A stretch of 64,000 nucleotides of DNA, taken from positions 1-64,000 of the forward strand of contig NZ_JBHYFV010000007.1 of NCBI RefSeq assembly GCF_051859345.1, in the 5' to 3' direction. Under the pieces are notes generated by a model. That model saw only the letters and a list, made by a program, of their open reading frames with translations, did not search any database and had not been told where the DNA came from. The position numbers and the translations under genes were made by a program. Source of the stretch: Marivita sp051859345. GTDB taxonomy: Bacteria > Pseudomonadota > Alphaproteobacteria > Rhodobacterales > Rhodobacteraceae. Below, piece by piece: positions 7,787 through 15,153 of the stretch (position 1 is the stretch's first letter; every line of letters begins with the position of its first letter).

Positions 7787-9093
7787 AACACGCGATTAGT
7801 ATCCTTGCCGTATCGGCCGTATTGGGATCGGCGCAATCCGCCATGGCCCAGACTGAAATCGAATTCTGGCATGCCTTCACCGGTCGTCTTGGTGAATTGT
7901 TGGCCGAGCAGGTCGACACCTTCAACAGTTCGCAATCCGACTACTCCGTCGTTGCAACCCACAAAGGCAACTACTCGGAAGCCCTGAACGCCGGGATCGC
8001 CGCGTTCCGTGCGGGTGAACAGCCCGACATCCTCATGGTCTTTGAGGTGGGTACCGCGACGATGATGGCCGCCAAGGGCGCAGTAAAGCCGGTTTTCGAG
8101 GTCATGGCCGATGCAGGTGCCGAGTTCGACCAATCCAAATATATCGGGTCGGTTGCCGGGTACTACACCTCTGCGGATGGCGACATGCTGTCCCTGCCGT
8201 ACAATTCATCGACGCCGGTTCTCTGGGTGAACCGCGATATGCTGCAAGAGGCGGGGATCGATCCCGACACGGATCTGTCCACATGGGAACAGGTCGGAAC
8301 CGTGCTTGATCAACTCAAGGACTCGGGTGTTGATTGCCCGATGACGACCGCCTGGCAAAGCTGGATTCACCTTGAAACCCTGTCGGCCTATCATGATGTT
8401 CCGTTTGCCACCAAGGCCAATGGCTTTGAAGGCACCGACACAGAGCTGGTTTTCAACAGCGAACCACAGGTTGCGCATATCAGCGCGATGGGCGAATGGG
8501 CGGACGAAGGCAAGTTCATCTATGCCGGTCGGCGCAACGAAGGTGGTGCGAACTTCCGAGCTGGCGAATGTGCGCTTTTCACGGAATCGTCCGCTGGCTA
8601 CGCCGGCATCAAATCTGAATCCGAATTCGACTTTGAAGTGCGCCCGCTGCCCTATTGGGATGCGTTGGTCGACGAGCCGCAGAACACCATCATCGGCGGT
8701 GCATCCCTGTGGGTGATGGAAGGCCAGAGCGACGAGGAATACAAAGGCGTTGCCGCGTTCCTCAACTTTCTGTCCAGCTCGGAAATCCAGGCCAAGTGGC
8801 ACCAGGATACCGGGTATCTGCCGATCACGAACGAAGCAGGTGAGCTGACCCGCAGCCAAGGGTTCTATGACGAAAACCCCGGCACGGATATCGCTGTGAT
8901 CCAGATGACCGCCAAGGAACCGACGGCCAATTCCAAGGGTCTGCGGCTTGGGTCGTTCGACCAGATCCGCGGCATCATCGACGAAGAGCTCGAGGCCGTC
9001 TGGGCGGGTGACAAGTCCGCGCAAGAAGCACTGGACAGCGCGGTAGAGCGTGGCAACGCGCTTCTGCGTCGGTTCGAGCAGGCGTCACGCTAA
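7783..9093 (+). CDS. ugpB: sn-glycerol-3-phosphate-type ABC transporter substrate-binding protein
   Basis: Periplasmic binding protein closely resembling E. coli UgpB, which binds sn-glycerol 3-phosphate and glycerophosphodiesters. The signal peptide ends near QSAMAQ (about residue 22). Segments matching the known UgpB pocket are kept: HKGNYSEAL, FEVGTATMM, PYNSSTPVLW, WQSWIHLE, TESSAGYAG, IIGGASLWVM, DTGYLPIT and KGLRLGSFDQIR. Length (436) is normal. A clear GAGGGAGAAC site precedes the ATG. A very stable hairpin follows the stop, ahead of ugpA. Confidence 0.94.
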   Translation: MKHAISILAVSAVLGSAQSAMAQTEIEFWHAFTGRLGELLAEQVDTFNSSQSDYSVVATHKGNYSEALNAGIAAFRAGEQPDILMVFEVGTATMMAAKGAVKPVFEVMADAGAEFDQSKYIGSVAGYYTSADGDMLSLPYNSSTPVLWVNRDMLQEAGIDPDTDLSTWEQVGTVLDQLKDSGVDCPMTTAWQSWIHLETLSAYHDVPFATKANGFEGTDTELVFNSEPQVAHISAMGEWADEGKFIYAGRRNEGGANFRAGECALFTESSAGYAGIKSESEFDFEVRPLPYWDALVDEPQNTIIGGASLWVMEGQSDEEYKGVAAFLNFLSSSEIQAKWHQDTGYLPITNEAGELTRSQGFYDENPGTDIAVIQMTAKEPTANSKGLRLGSFDQIRGIIDEELEAVWAGDKSAQEALDSAVERGNALLRRFEQASR

Positions 9094-9103
9094 CACGGGG
9101 AAT

Positions 9104-9129
9104 GGCTGCTCCGGGAAACCGGGGCAGCC
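9104..9129 (+). other. intercistronic hairpin ugpB/ugpA
   Basis: GGCTGCTCCGG pairs with CCGGGGCAGCC (11 pairs, one T-G wobble) around a GAAA tetraloop, starting 11 bases after the ugpB stop. No T-run follows, so this looks like a 3'-end stabiliser for the ugpB message that lowers permease synthesis. Confidence 0.7.
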
Positions 9130-9142
9130 GTCTTGGGGCTGT

Positions 9143-10024
9143 ATGGAAAAGCGCGTTACCTTCAAAGGCATCTGGCTGCCGCTGCTGCTGGTGCTGCCAC
9201 AGATCCTGATCACCGCCATTTTCTTTTTCTATCCGGCGGGGCAGGCGATCTGGCAGTCGCTGTTCATTCCCGATCCGTTCGGCCTGTCCATGCAATGGGT
9301 GGGTTTGGGCAATTTCGAATACCTGTTTTCTGACCGGTATTACCGCGCCTCCTTTGTGACCACGGCGGTGTTTTCGATCCTCGTCACAGTGGTGTCGATG
9401 GGGGTCGCGCTGTATCTGGCTGTTCTGGCTGACCGTCTGATCAAGGGATCGGGCACCTACCGCACACTTTTGATCTGGCCCTATGCCGTCGCGCCAGCCG
9501 TGGCTGGGGTGCTATGGCTTTTCATGTTCAACACCCGCGTTGGAGTGGTGACGTGGTATCTTGGCCTGTTGGGGTATGATTGGAACCATGTTCTGAACGA
9601 AGAAGAGGCGATGGGCCTTGTCGTTGTGGCAAGCGCCTGGGGACGGATCAGCTATAACTTCCTGTTCTTCCTCGCGGGGCTTCAGGCAATCCCGAAATCG
9701 GTGATCGAGGCCGCCGCGATTGACGGCGCGCATTTCTGGACGCGCTTTCGCACCATCGTTTTTCCGCTCTTGTCGCCGACCACGTTCTTCCTTTTGGTCG
9801 TGAACATCATATACGCGTTTTTCGAAACCTTCGGCGTGATCCACACGATCACCTCGGGTGGGCCGCAACAGGCCACGACGATCCTTGTCTACAAGGTTTA
9901 TTCCGACGGGTTCGTCGGGCAGGATCTGGGGTCATCAGCGGCGCAATCCGTGGTCCTGTTGTTCATCGTGTCGATCCTGACCGTGGTACAGTTCAAATAT
10001 ATCGAACGCAGGGTGCACTACTGA
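9143..10024 (+). CDS. ugpA: sn-glycerol-3-phosphate-type ABC transporter permease UgpA
   Basis: Inner-membrane permease of the MalF/UgpA type, 293 residues, close to E. coli UgpA. Six hydrophobic segments are visible. The EAA-loop region IPKSVIEAAAIDGAHFWTRF contacts the ATPase. The chosen ATG at 9143 (MEKRVTFKGIWLP) follows TTGGGG and matches the family N-terminus; the frame is open further upstream into ugpB. The last base of its TGA is the first base of ugpE. Confidence 0.92.
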   Translation: MEKRVTFKGIWLPLLLVLPQILITAIFFFYPAGQAIWQSLFIPDPFGLSMQWVGLGNFEYLFSDRYYRASFVTTAVFSILVTVVSMGVALYLAVLADRLIKGSGTYRTLLIWPYAVAPAVAGVLWLFMFNTRVGVVTWYLGLLGYDWNHVLNEEEAMGLVVVASAWGRISYNFLFFLAGLQAIPKSVIEAAAIDGAHFWTRFRTIVFPLLSPTTFFLLVVNIIYAFFETFGVIHTITSGGPQQATTILVYKVYSDGFVGQDLGSSAAQSVVLLFIVSILTVVQFKYIERRVHY

Positions 10025-10878
10025 TGGCTGAACGTTCTGGCATGGTCGAAAAACGCGGCGCCGGTTTATGGCTGACCCATCTGGGGCTGATCATCGGCGT
10101 TGCGTTCATCTTTTTCCCAATCTGGCTGGCCTTTGTCGCCTCGACCGTCGAACAGCAAGCCATCGTGCGCCCGCCAATGCCGCTGCTGCCGGGCGACAAG
10201 TTCTTCGAGAACTACGCAAGGGCACTGACGGCAGGGGTCAACGCGCCGGTGGCGTTGATGCTGGGCAACTCGCTTGTGATGGCTATGGGCATTGCGATTG
10301 GCAAAATCGCGATCTCGCTTATCTCCGCATTTGCCATCGTTTATTTCCGCTTTCCGGGGCGCAAGCTATTCTTCTGGCTGATCTTCCTGACGCTGATGCT
10401 TCCGGTCGAGGTGCGGATCGTGCCCACCTACGAGGTGATCGCGAATTTCGGGATGCTCAACAGCTATCAAGGTCTGATCCTTCCACTGATCGCGTCGGCG
10501 ACCGCGACCTTCCTCTTCCGGCAATTCTTCATGACGGTCCCGGATGAACTGGCCGAGGCGGCGCGGGTCGATGGGGCAGGGCCGATGCGGTTCTTCGTCG
10601 ATATCCTGCTGCCAATGAGCAGAACCAACATCGCGGCGCTTTTTGTGATCCTGTTCATCTACGGTTGGAATCAGTATCTCTGGCCGCTTCTGATCACCAC
10701 CGATTCAGACATGAACACCATCGTCATGGGCATCAAACAGATGTTCCCATCCGGGGATGATATCGCTGACTGGCCAGTGATCATGGCGACCTCGATCCTT
10801 GCCATGGTGCCGCCGGTCATCGTGGTGGTTGGCATGCAAAGACTGTTTATCCGTGGGCTTGTGGAAAGCGAGAAGTAA
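10024..10878 (+). CDS. ugpE: sn-glycerol-3-phosphate-type ABC transporter permease UgpE
   Basis: Second permease of the Ugp importer (MalG type), 284 residues with six hydrophobic segments. The EAA loop is VPDELAEAARVDGAGPMRFF. The C-terminal MQRLFIRGLVESEK resembles UgpE. Start and stop fit the ugpA overlap and lie 3 bases before ugpC, so the three genes form one translational block. Confidence 0.93.
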   Translation: MAERSGMVEKRGAGLWLTHLGLIIGVAFIFFPIWLAFVASTVEQQAIVRPPMPLLPGDKFFENYARALTAGVNAPVALMLGNSLVMAMGIAIGKIAISLISAFAIVYFRFPGRKLFFWLIFLTLMLPVEVRIVPTYEVIANFGMLNSYQGLILPLIASATATFLFRQFFMTVPDELAEAARVDGAGPMRFFVDILLPMSRTNIAALFVILFIYGWNQYLWPLLITTDSDMNTIVMGIKQMFPSGDDIADWPVIMATSILAMVPPVIVVVGMQRLFIRGLVESEK

Positions 10879-10881
10879 AGA

Positions 10882-11880
10882 ATGGCAACGCTGACGCTCA
10901 ACAACGTCAAGAAATCCTTTGGCAAGACGGACGTCATTCATGGCGTGTCCATCGACGTGGAGGATGGCGAATTCATCGTGATCGTCGGGCCATCTGGCTG
11001 TGGCAAATCCACGTTGCTGCGCATGGTGGCCGGGCTTGAGACCATCACCGATGGTGAAGTCCAGATTGGCGGGCGGCGCGTGAATGACGAAGAACCGATG
11101 GCCCGCGACATCGCCATGGTGTTCCAGAACTACGCGCTTTATCCCCATATGTCGGTTTTCGACAACATGGCGTATGGGTTGAAGATTGCAAAGGTCAGCA
11201 AGTCCGAGATCGAGGAGCGCGTCGCCCAGGCCGCCAAGCTGTTGCAGCTTGAACCTTACCTCACGCGCAGACCGCGTGAATTGTCCGGCGGCCAGCGTCA
11301 GCGCGTGGCCATGGGCCGCGCCATCGTGCGCAAACCGGCAGTGTTCCTGTTCGATGAACCCCTGTCCAACCTCGATGCCAAGCTACGCGTGCAGATGCGG
11401 CTTGAAATCAGGGCACTTCAGCGTGAACTGGGAGTGACGGCGCTTTATGTGACCCATGATCAGGTCGAAGCGATGACCATGGCGGACCGGATGATCGTGA
11501 TGAATGGCGGTGTGGCCGATCAGATCGGCAAACCGCTTGAGGTCTATGCCAATCCGGCAACCGAATTTGTCGCGGGGTTTATCGGGTCGCCCCCGACAAA
11601 CTTTATGGATGGGGCGTTGTTGGGGCGGTCGGCAGAAGCCCGGATCGGCGTGCGCCCGGAACATATGTACCTGTCCGACACCGGGAAGCTGAGGGCGCGA
11701 GTGACCTATTGCGAAGCGCTTGGCGCGGAAACGCTTGTGCATCTCAAATGCGCCGACGGAACCCAACTCACCGTTCGCCAGGACGCGGCAGCAGAGTTCC
11801 CGCAAGAAGGGACCGAGATTGGTCTGGATTGGGCGGATGCCAACGAAATGAGCTTTGATGCAACTGGAAAGCGGCTTTGA
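10882..11880 (+). CDS. ugpC: sn-glycerol-3-phosphate-type ABC transporter ATP-binding protein
   Basis: ATPase of the UgpC/MalK type, 332 residues. Walker A GPSGCGKST, signature LSGGQRQRVAMGRAI, Walker B VFLFDEPLSNLDAKLR and the switch histidine in YVTHDQVEAM are intact. The C-terminal regulatory/OB part (from about residue 235) is somewhat shorter than in E. coli UgpC (356 residues). Last gene of the operon: a strong terminator follows within 12 bases. Confidence 0.93.
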   Translation: MATLTLNNVKKSFGKTDVIHGVSIDVEDGEFIVIVGPSGCGKSTLLRMVAGLETITDGEVQIGGRRVNDEEPMARDIAMVFQNYALYPHMSVFDNMAYGLKIAKVSKSEIEERVAQAAKLLQLEPYLTRRPRELSGGQRQRVAMGRAIVRKPAVFLFDEPLSNLDAKLRVQMRLEIRALQRELGVTALYVTHDQVEAMTMADRMIVMNGGVADQIGKPLEVYANPATEFVAGFIGSPPTNFMDGALLGRSAEARIGVRPEHMYLSDTGKLRARVTYCEALGAETLVHLKCADGTQLTVRQDAAAEFPQEGTEIGLDWADANEMSFDATGKRL

Positions 11881-11890
11881 TTTGCCAGAC

Positions 11891-11923
11891 CTGACCCCCG
11901 AATGAAACATTCGAGGGGGTCAG
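11891..11923 (+). terminator. terminator of the phn-ugp operon
   Basis: CTGACCCCC and GGGGGTCAG, with the inner GAATG/CATTC, form a long stem with a two-base bulge and an AAA loop, 10 bases after the ugpC stop. The T-run is weak, but the stem is very stable and marks the operon end. Confidence 0.75.
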
Positions 11924-11984
11924 TACTCAATGAAAAAACCGTGTCACTTCTGGGTGGACATCCAGACCGAAGTGGCAAACTGGA

Positions 11985-12350
11985 TCAGGACTGATTTTCG
12001 GGTGCCTCGAAGAGGATCATTTCGACCCGTTCTTCTCCCGCGACCCACGCGTCATGGCCCGGCGGGATTTCAAAGAAATCGCCCGGTGTGATCGACGTCT
12101 CTTCGCCGCTCTCGACCATGCGGACGACCAGTCTGCCCGAAAGGCAATAGCCGGTGTGGTGCATCGGGCATGTGTCGGGGGATCCAAGCAGCGGTTTCTC
12201 GTCCGCCTCCCAGGTCCAGCCGGGTTCGAAAACGGCGTGCATGCCGGTTGAGCCTTGCCCGGTCTTGACGATGTCGATGCCGCCGCGCGCCTTCATGTCG
12301 AGACGGTCGTCGGGGCTTTCGAAGCGTCGGATTTCGATGATGGCTGTCAT
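11985..12350 (-). CDS. cupin-domain protein
   Basis: A 121-residue single-cupin protein. The motif HHTGYCLSGRLVVRM and the second motif TPGDFFEIPPGHDAW outline the metal-binding barrel of the family. I start at 12350 (MTAIIEIRRF), with AAGGCAGG upstream, rather than six codons earlier. Third gene of an operon with a truncated haemoglobin and a tautomerase, all diverging from an HxlR-type regulator. Its substrate is unknown; a small oxygenase, isomerase or sensor is possible. Confidence 0.8.
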   Translation of the reverse strand: MTAIIEIRRFESPDDRLDMKARGGIDIVKTGQGSTGMHAVFEPGWTWEADEKPLLGSPDTCPMHHTGYCLSGRLVVRMVESGEETSITPGDFFEIPPGHDAWVAGEERVEMILFEAPENQS

Positions 12351-12366
12351 GGTTGCCTGCCTTTCC

Positions 12367-12392
12367 ACGGACCGGCCCTTGGGCCGGTCCGT
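12367..12392 (-). other. perfect 12-bp stem hairpin between haemoglobin and cupin genes
   Basis: ACGGACCGGCCC and GGGCCGGTCCGT flank a two-base centre immediately after the haemoglobin stop codon. With no T-run on the minus strand it is probably an mRNA-stabilising or attenuating hairpin inside the operon. Confidence 0.6.
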
Positions 12393-12794
12393 TCATACAT
12401 GGGTGATTTCGGGTTTCAGGGATTGGAGGATCTCTTCGACCTCGGCGCGGGTATCCGCGTCGTAGTTCAGGGCCTTCATCGTTCCCAGGATATCGCCTGC
12501 GGCGGAGTCGTACTCCGCCCCGTCGATCTCCATCCCGCGATGGGCCTCGGTCATGCTTCGGCCCTGGTATTTGTCCGGCCCGCCGCTTCCGGCGGCGAAG
12601 AAATCACAGGTGTGCTGCTTGATCTCCTCGACCCGCTCGGGTTGGTCGGCGTAGGGCTGAAACCGGTGGCCGATCTGGGGATTCTCCATATGGGCCGCGA
12701 CGGCGCCGTCGACGATCCGACGAATGCCGGCGTCGGCGCCCAGGCGTTCATAAAGGGTCACGGTTTCCAGGTTCATGGCGAGCGATTGGGGCAT
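12393..12794 (-). CDS. truncated haemoglobin, group 1-like
   Basis: A 133-residue 2-on-2 globin. TLYERLGADAGIRRIVDGAV is the typical group 1 N-terminal helix region, and MTEAHRGMEID contains the proximal haem-binding histidine. Truncated haemoglobins bind oxygen or NO and often have NO-detoxifying or redox roles. The start at 12794 has a perfect AAAGGAG site; an internal ATG six codons in is less well placed. It is sandwiched between tautomerase and cupin genes that diverge from an HxlR regulator, suggesting a small response to reactive or electrophilic compounds. Confidence 0.88.
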   Translation of the reverse strand: MPQSLAMNLETVTLYERLGADAGIRRIVDGAVAAHMENPQIGHRFQPYADQPERVEEIKQHTCDFFAAGSGGPDKYQGRSMTEAHRGMEIDGAEYDSAAGDILGTMKALNYDADTRAEVEEILQSLKPEITHV

Positions 12795-12827
12795 GGTTGC
12801 TCCTTTCTCGTCTGTCGGTAAGATGAC

Positions 12828-13049
12828 TCAGGCGGGTTCGGACTGCACCGCCTTGACGGCGTCTGCCGTCATCGGTTTGCCGCCGATGGCCCATTCGCCG
12901 CTGGCGATTTCCTGCACCCGCACCCAGGTGACGCCGCGCAGGGCTTCGCCTTCGACAGCGACCATCGCTTCAGTCACGTCATGGATCATTCGTTGCTTCT
13001 GGGTGTCGTCAAAGACACCCTCGATCAGCTGGATATCGACAAGAGGCAT
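12828..13049 (-). CDS. 4-oxalocrotonate tautomerase-family enzyme
   Basis: A 73-residue tautomerase-fold subunit. Proline follows the initiator methionine (MPLVDIQLIEG) and would be the N-terminal catalytic base after methionine removal. The downstream TWVRVQEIASGEWAIGGK matches the family's second half. The chosen start has a near-perfect AAGGAG 10 bases upstream; an in-frame upstream start would bury the catalytic proline. First gene of the minus-strand operon, 188 bases from the divergent HxlR regulator. Confidence 0.87.
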   Translation of the reverse strand: MPLVDIQLIEGVFDDTQKQRMIHDVTEAMVAVEGEALRGVTWVRVQEIASGEWAIGGKPMTADAVKAVQSEPA

Positions 13050-13136
13050 TGCGTGCTCCTTTTCCTTTTGACGGTTCAAATTGCGCCAGATCTTTCCGAC
13101 GTGGGGAGACAATGGCATTCCCGCCCCCCTTGCGGC

Positions 13137-13150
13137 CAGTTCACGAACTG
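13137..13150. promoter_or_regulatory. palindromic operator candidate A (HxlR)
   Basis: CAGTTCACGAACTG is a 6+2+6 perfect palindrome in the divergent region between the tautomerase operon and the HxlR gene. Its left half also forms an outer inverted repeat with operator B. Confidence 0.55.
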
Positions 13151-13164
13151 AATCGGCGGCGATA

Positions 13165-13178
13165 CAGAATCTGAACTG
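13165..13178. promoter_or_regulatory. degenerate operator candidate B (HxlR)
   Basis: CAGAATCTGAACTG repeats the layout of operator A with a perfect right half, 28 bases away centre to centre. GGCCAGTTCA (13134-13143) and TGAACTGGCC (13172-13181) additionally form a perfect 10-bp inverted repeat spanning both sites. Confidence 0.5.
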
Positions 13179-13236
13179 GCCGGAGGTGGGCTGGATATGT
13201 CAGGCTGCGGAACCATCAGGGAAAGGAGGCACTCCA

Positions 13237-13935
13237 ATGACCAATGCGAGCTACAGGCAATTCTGCCCCGTCGCGATGGCGGCGGAAATCCTTTGCACGC
13301 GCTGGACCGTCGTCCTCTTGCGCGAGCTTGTCGCCGGATCGACCCGTTTCAACGAATTGCGCCGCGGCGTGCCGCGAATGTCACCTGCCCTGCTTTCGAA
13401 ACGCTTGCGCGAACTGGAAGCGGTGGGAGTGGTCGAGCGAAATCGGCTGGCCGGTCCGCAGGAGGTGGATGCTTACCGGCTGACCCAGGCAGGCCGGGAT
13501 TTGCAGCCGGTGATCGAATCCATCGGGATGTGGGGCCAGAAATGGGTAGAGACCGAACCATCGCTGGAGAACCTCGATCCGGAACTATTGATGTGGGACA
13601 TGCGCCGCAATCTCGACACTGACCCGGTCCCGGATCGGCGGGTTGTGATCGAATTCATCTACCCGGAATTGCCGGAGGCTCAGCGCAAATGGTGGCTGAT
13701 CGTAGAGCCGGACCGGACGGTGGACCTTTGCCACATTGACCCCGGCTTCGATGTGGACCTCTTTGTCACGGTGGATTTGCGGACGATGACAGAGATCTGG
13801 ATGGGGCTGCGGTCGGTGTCCGATGCTGTCGAGCGAGAGGCAATGATGCTGGTTGGGCCTTCGCAATTGACGCGCTCCATGCAATCCTGGCTTGGCCTCA
13901 GCCCGTTCGCGCAGCAGGAAAAACTGGCAAGCTGA
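13237..13935 (+). CDS. HxlR-family regulator with SCP2-like C-terminal domain
   Basis: A 232-residue regulator. Residues about 8-100 form a winged helix of the HxlR/MarR-related type (CPVAMAAEILCTRWTVVLLRELVAG, then RMSPALLSKRLRELEAVGVVER). The rest (about 120-230) resembles the sterol-carrier-like domain found fused to some HxlR proteins (VDLFVTVDLRTMTEIWMG), a likely ligand pocket. The start has a perfect AAAGGAGG site; the frame is open upstream but without a ribosome site. It diverges from the tautomerase-haemoglobin-cupin operon, with two matching palindromes between them, so it very probably regulates that operon and itself. The C-terminal assignment is less certain than the HTH. Confidence 0.85.
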   Translation: MTNASYRQFCPVAMAAEILCTRWTVVLLRELVAGSTRFNELRRGVPRMSPALLSKRLRELEAVGVVERNRLAGPQEVDAYRLTQAGRDLQPVIESIGMWGQKWVETEPSLENLDPELLMWDMRRNLDTDPVPDRRVVIEFIYPELPEAQRKWWLIVEPDRTVDLCHIDPGFDVDLFVTVDLRTMTEIWMGLRSVSDAVEREAMMLVGPSQLTRSMQSWLGLSPFAQQEKLAS

Positions 13936-14301
13936 GCGTAAGGGACATTCGCGAAGCCGACCGTAGAATGGCCGCTGGTGAAATTTGCTGCGTCGGGTTT
14001 GACGCGATGCCGGGCGCAGGATTCCGACGGCTGAAAGGCCGGTGTGGCGCTCATGCCTGTCATTTGCGGTTGTTGACCTTGTTGCGCTTGGGACGACGTT
14101 GATCTGCATCAATGCCCTGAGCCTAATGAGGGCGCATCATTTTCAGATCAGAGAGTCGGAATTCTATGATGTTCAGCGTGTGCGTTGGACTTGGAAAGCA
14201 AAGGGTCTTTCGGTTTCTCTCAGAGGACGCGCTCAGGGGACGCTACCGGCGCACTCAAACTTCATCCTACTTGCGGCAAAAATGGGAAGGCGAGATTTTT
14301 C
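13936..14301. other. 366-base gene-free leader of the SpoIIAA-like gene
   Basis: No coding frame here has a ribosome site or a family match. The region carries one clear signal, the FnrL-type box at 14099-14112, with a plausible -10 (CATCAT, 14135-14140). That would leave a leader of about 155 bases before the downstream gene. Confidence 0.6.
14099..14112 (+). promoter_or_regulatory. FNR/FnrL box
   Basis: TTGATCTGCATCAA is a perfect TTGAT-N4-ATCAA site. A CATCAT -10-like hexamer at 14135-14140 would put the transcription start near 14147 and the box at about -41.5, the classical position for FNR activation of the SpoIIAA-like gene. Confidence 0.75.
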
Positions 14302-15027
14302 ATGATCGAAGTTGAACACGTTGGTAAGCATGGCATGATCGAAATCCGGATGATGGCCCCGGTTTCGGACAGCGACTACAAAGAGAGGCTCATGCCGGCA
14401 ATTGACAAGGCCATCTCCCGAGGTGACCGCCTGCGCATGCTGGCTATCGTCGAGGCAGGCTTCTCTGACTTCACGCTGGGCGCCATGATGCAGGACGCGC
14501 GCATGGGGCTCAAACATTGGCGCGGTTTCGATCGGGTGGCTGTGGTGACCGACAACGGCGCCCTCGACAAGGCCATCGGCGCCTTTTCCGTTTTCATGCC
14601 TTGTCCTGTTGCAACTTTCAAACTGAGCGACGTGGAGGATGCACGCCGGTGGCTGCGAGAGAGCCTTGGCAGTATTCATCAGGAAGATCTGGGGGACGGC
14701 GTTCTTCATGTGTCGCTTCTTGGAAAGCTCGACACCGAGCAATATGAAAACGACCTTGAGGACTTGAACGACTTCATTGCAGGCCATGAGAAGATCCGCC
14801 TTCTGGTCGATCTCCGTAAATTCGACGGGTGGCAGGGTCTGGGCGCGCTCAGGGATCACTTCCATCTTGTCCGCGGCCATGCAGGCCGGGTAGAGCGGGC
14901 CGCGATTGTTGGAGACGCTGGATGGCAAGAGATGGCTGTTCAGATTGGCAAACGGGCTTTCGATCTAGATGCCAGACACTTTTCGGCCGATGACTTCGAG
15001 GCGGCAAAATCTTGGCTCGTCGAGTGA
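14302..15027 (+). CDS. tandem SpoIIAA-like (STAS-type) domain protein
   Basis: A 241-residue soluble protein made of two SpoIIAA-like domains. The first (about 1-118) runs from MIEVEHVGKHGMIEIRM to the helix ARRWLRES. The second (about 122-241) repeats the plan from VLHVSLLGKLDTEQYENDL to AAKSWLVE, with the shared LLVDLRKFDGWQ / MLAIVEAGFSDF strand-helix. Members are usually single-domain and of unknown function, often tied to stress or membrane adaptation. I start at the ATG after GGGAAGG; the upstream frame has no ribosome site. An FnrL box about 190 bases upstream suggests oxygen control. Confidence 0.82.
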   Translation: MIEVEHVGKHGMIEIRMMAPVSDSDYKERLMPAIDKAISRGDRLRMLAIVEAGFSDFTLGAMMQDARMGLKHWRGFDRVAVVTDNGALDKAIGAFSVFMPCPVATFKLSDVEDARRWLRESLGSIHQEDLGDGVLHVSLLGKLDTEQYENDLEDLNDFIAGHEKIRLLVDLRKFDGWQGLGALRDHFHLVRGHAGRVERAAIVGDAGWQEMAVQIGKRAFDLDARHFSADDFEAAKSWLVE

Positions 15028-15153
15028 CTTACCCAAAGACAGGTTCACGATTGGCAATCGCAGCACCCGATTGCGCGTAAACGGCTGACGGCCTTAGAGC
15101 AGACGGTAAATCTGGCGCGCCACCGCAGACACGTCTTCTGACAGCACGCCTCC

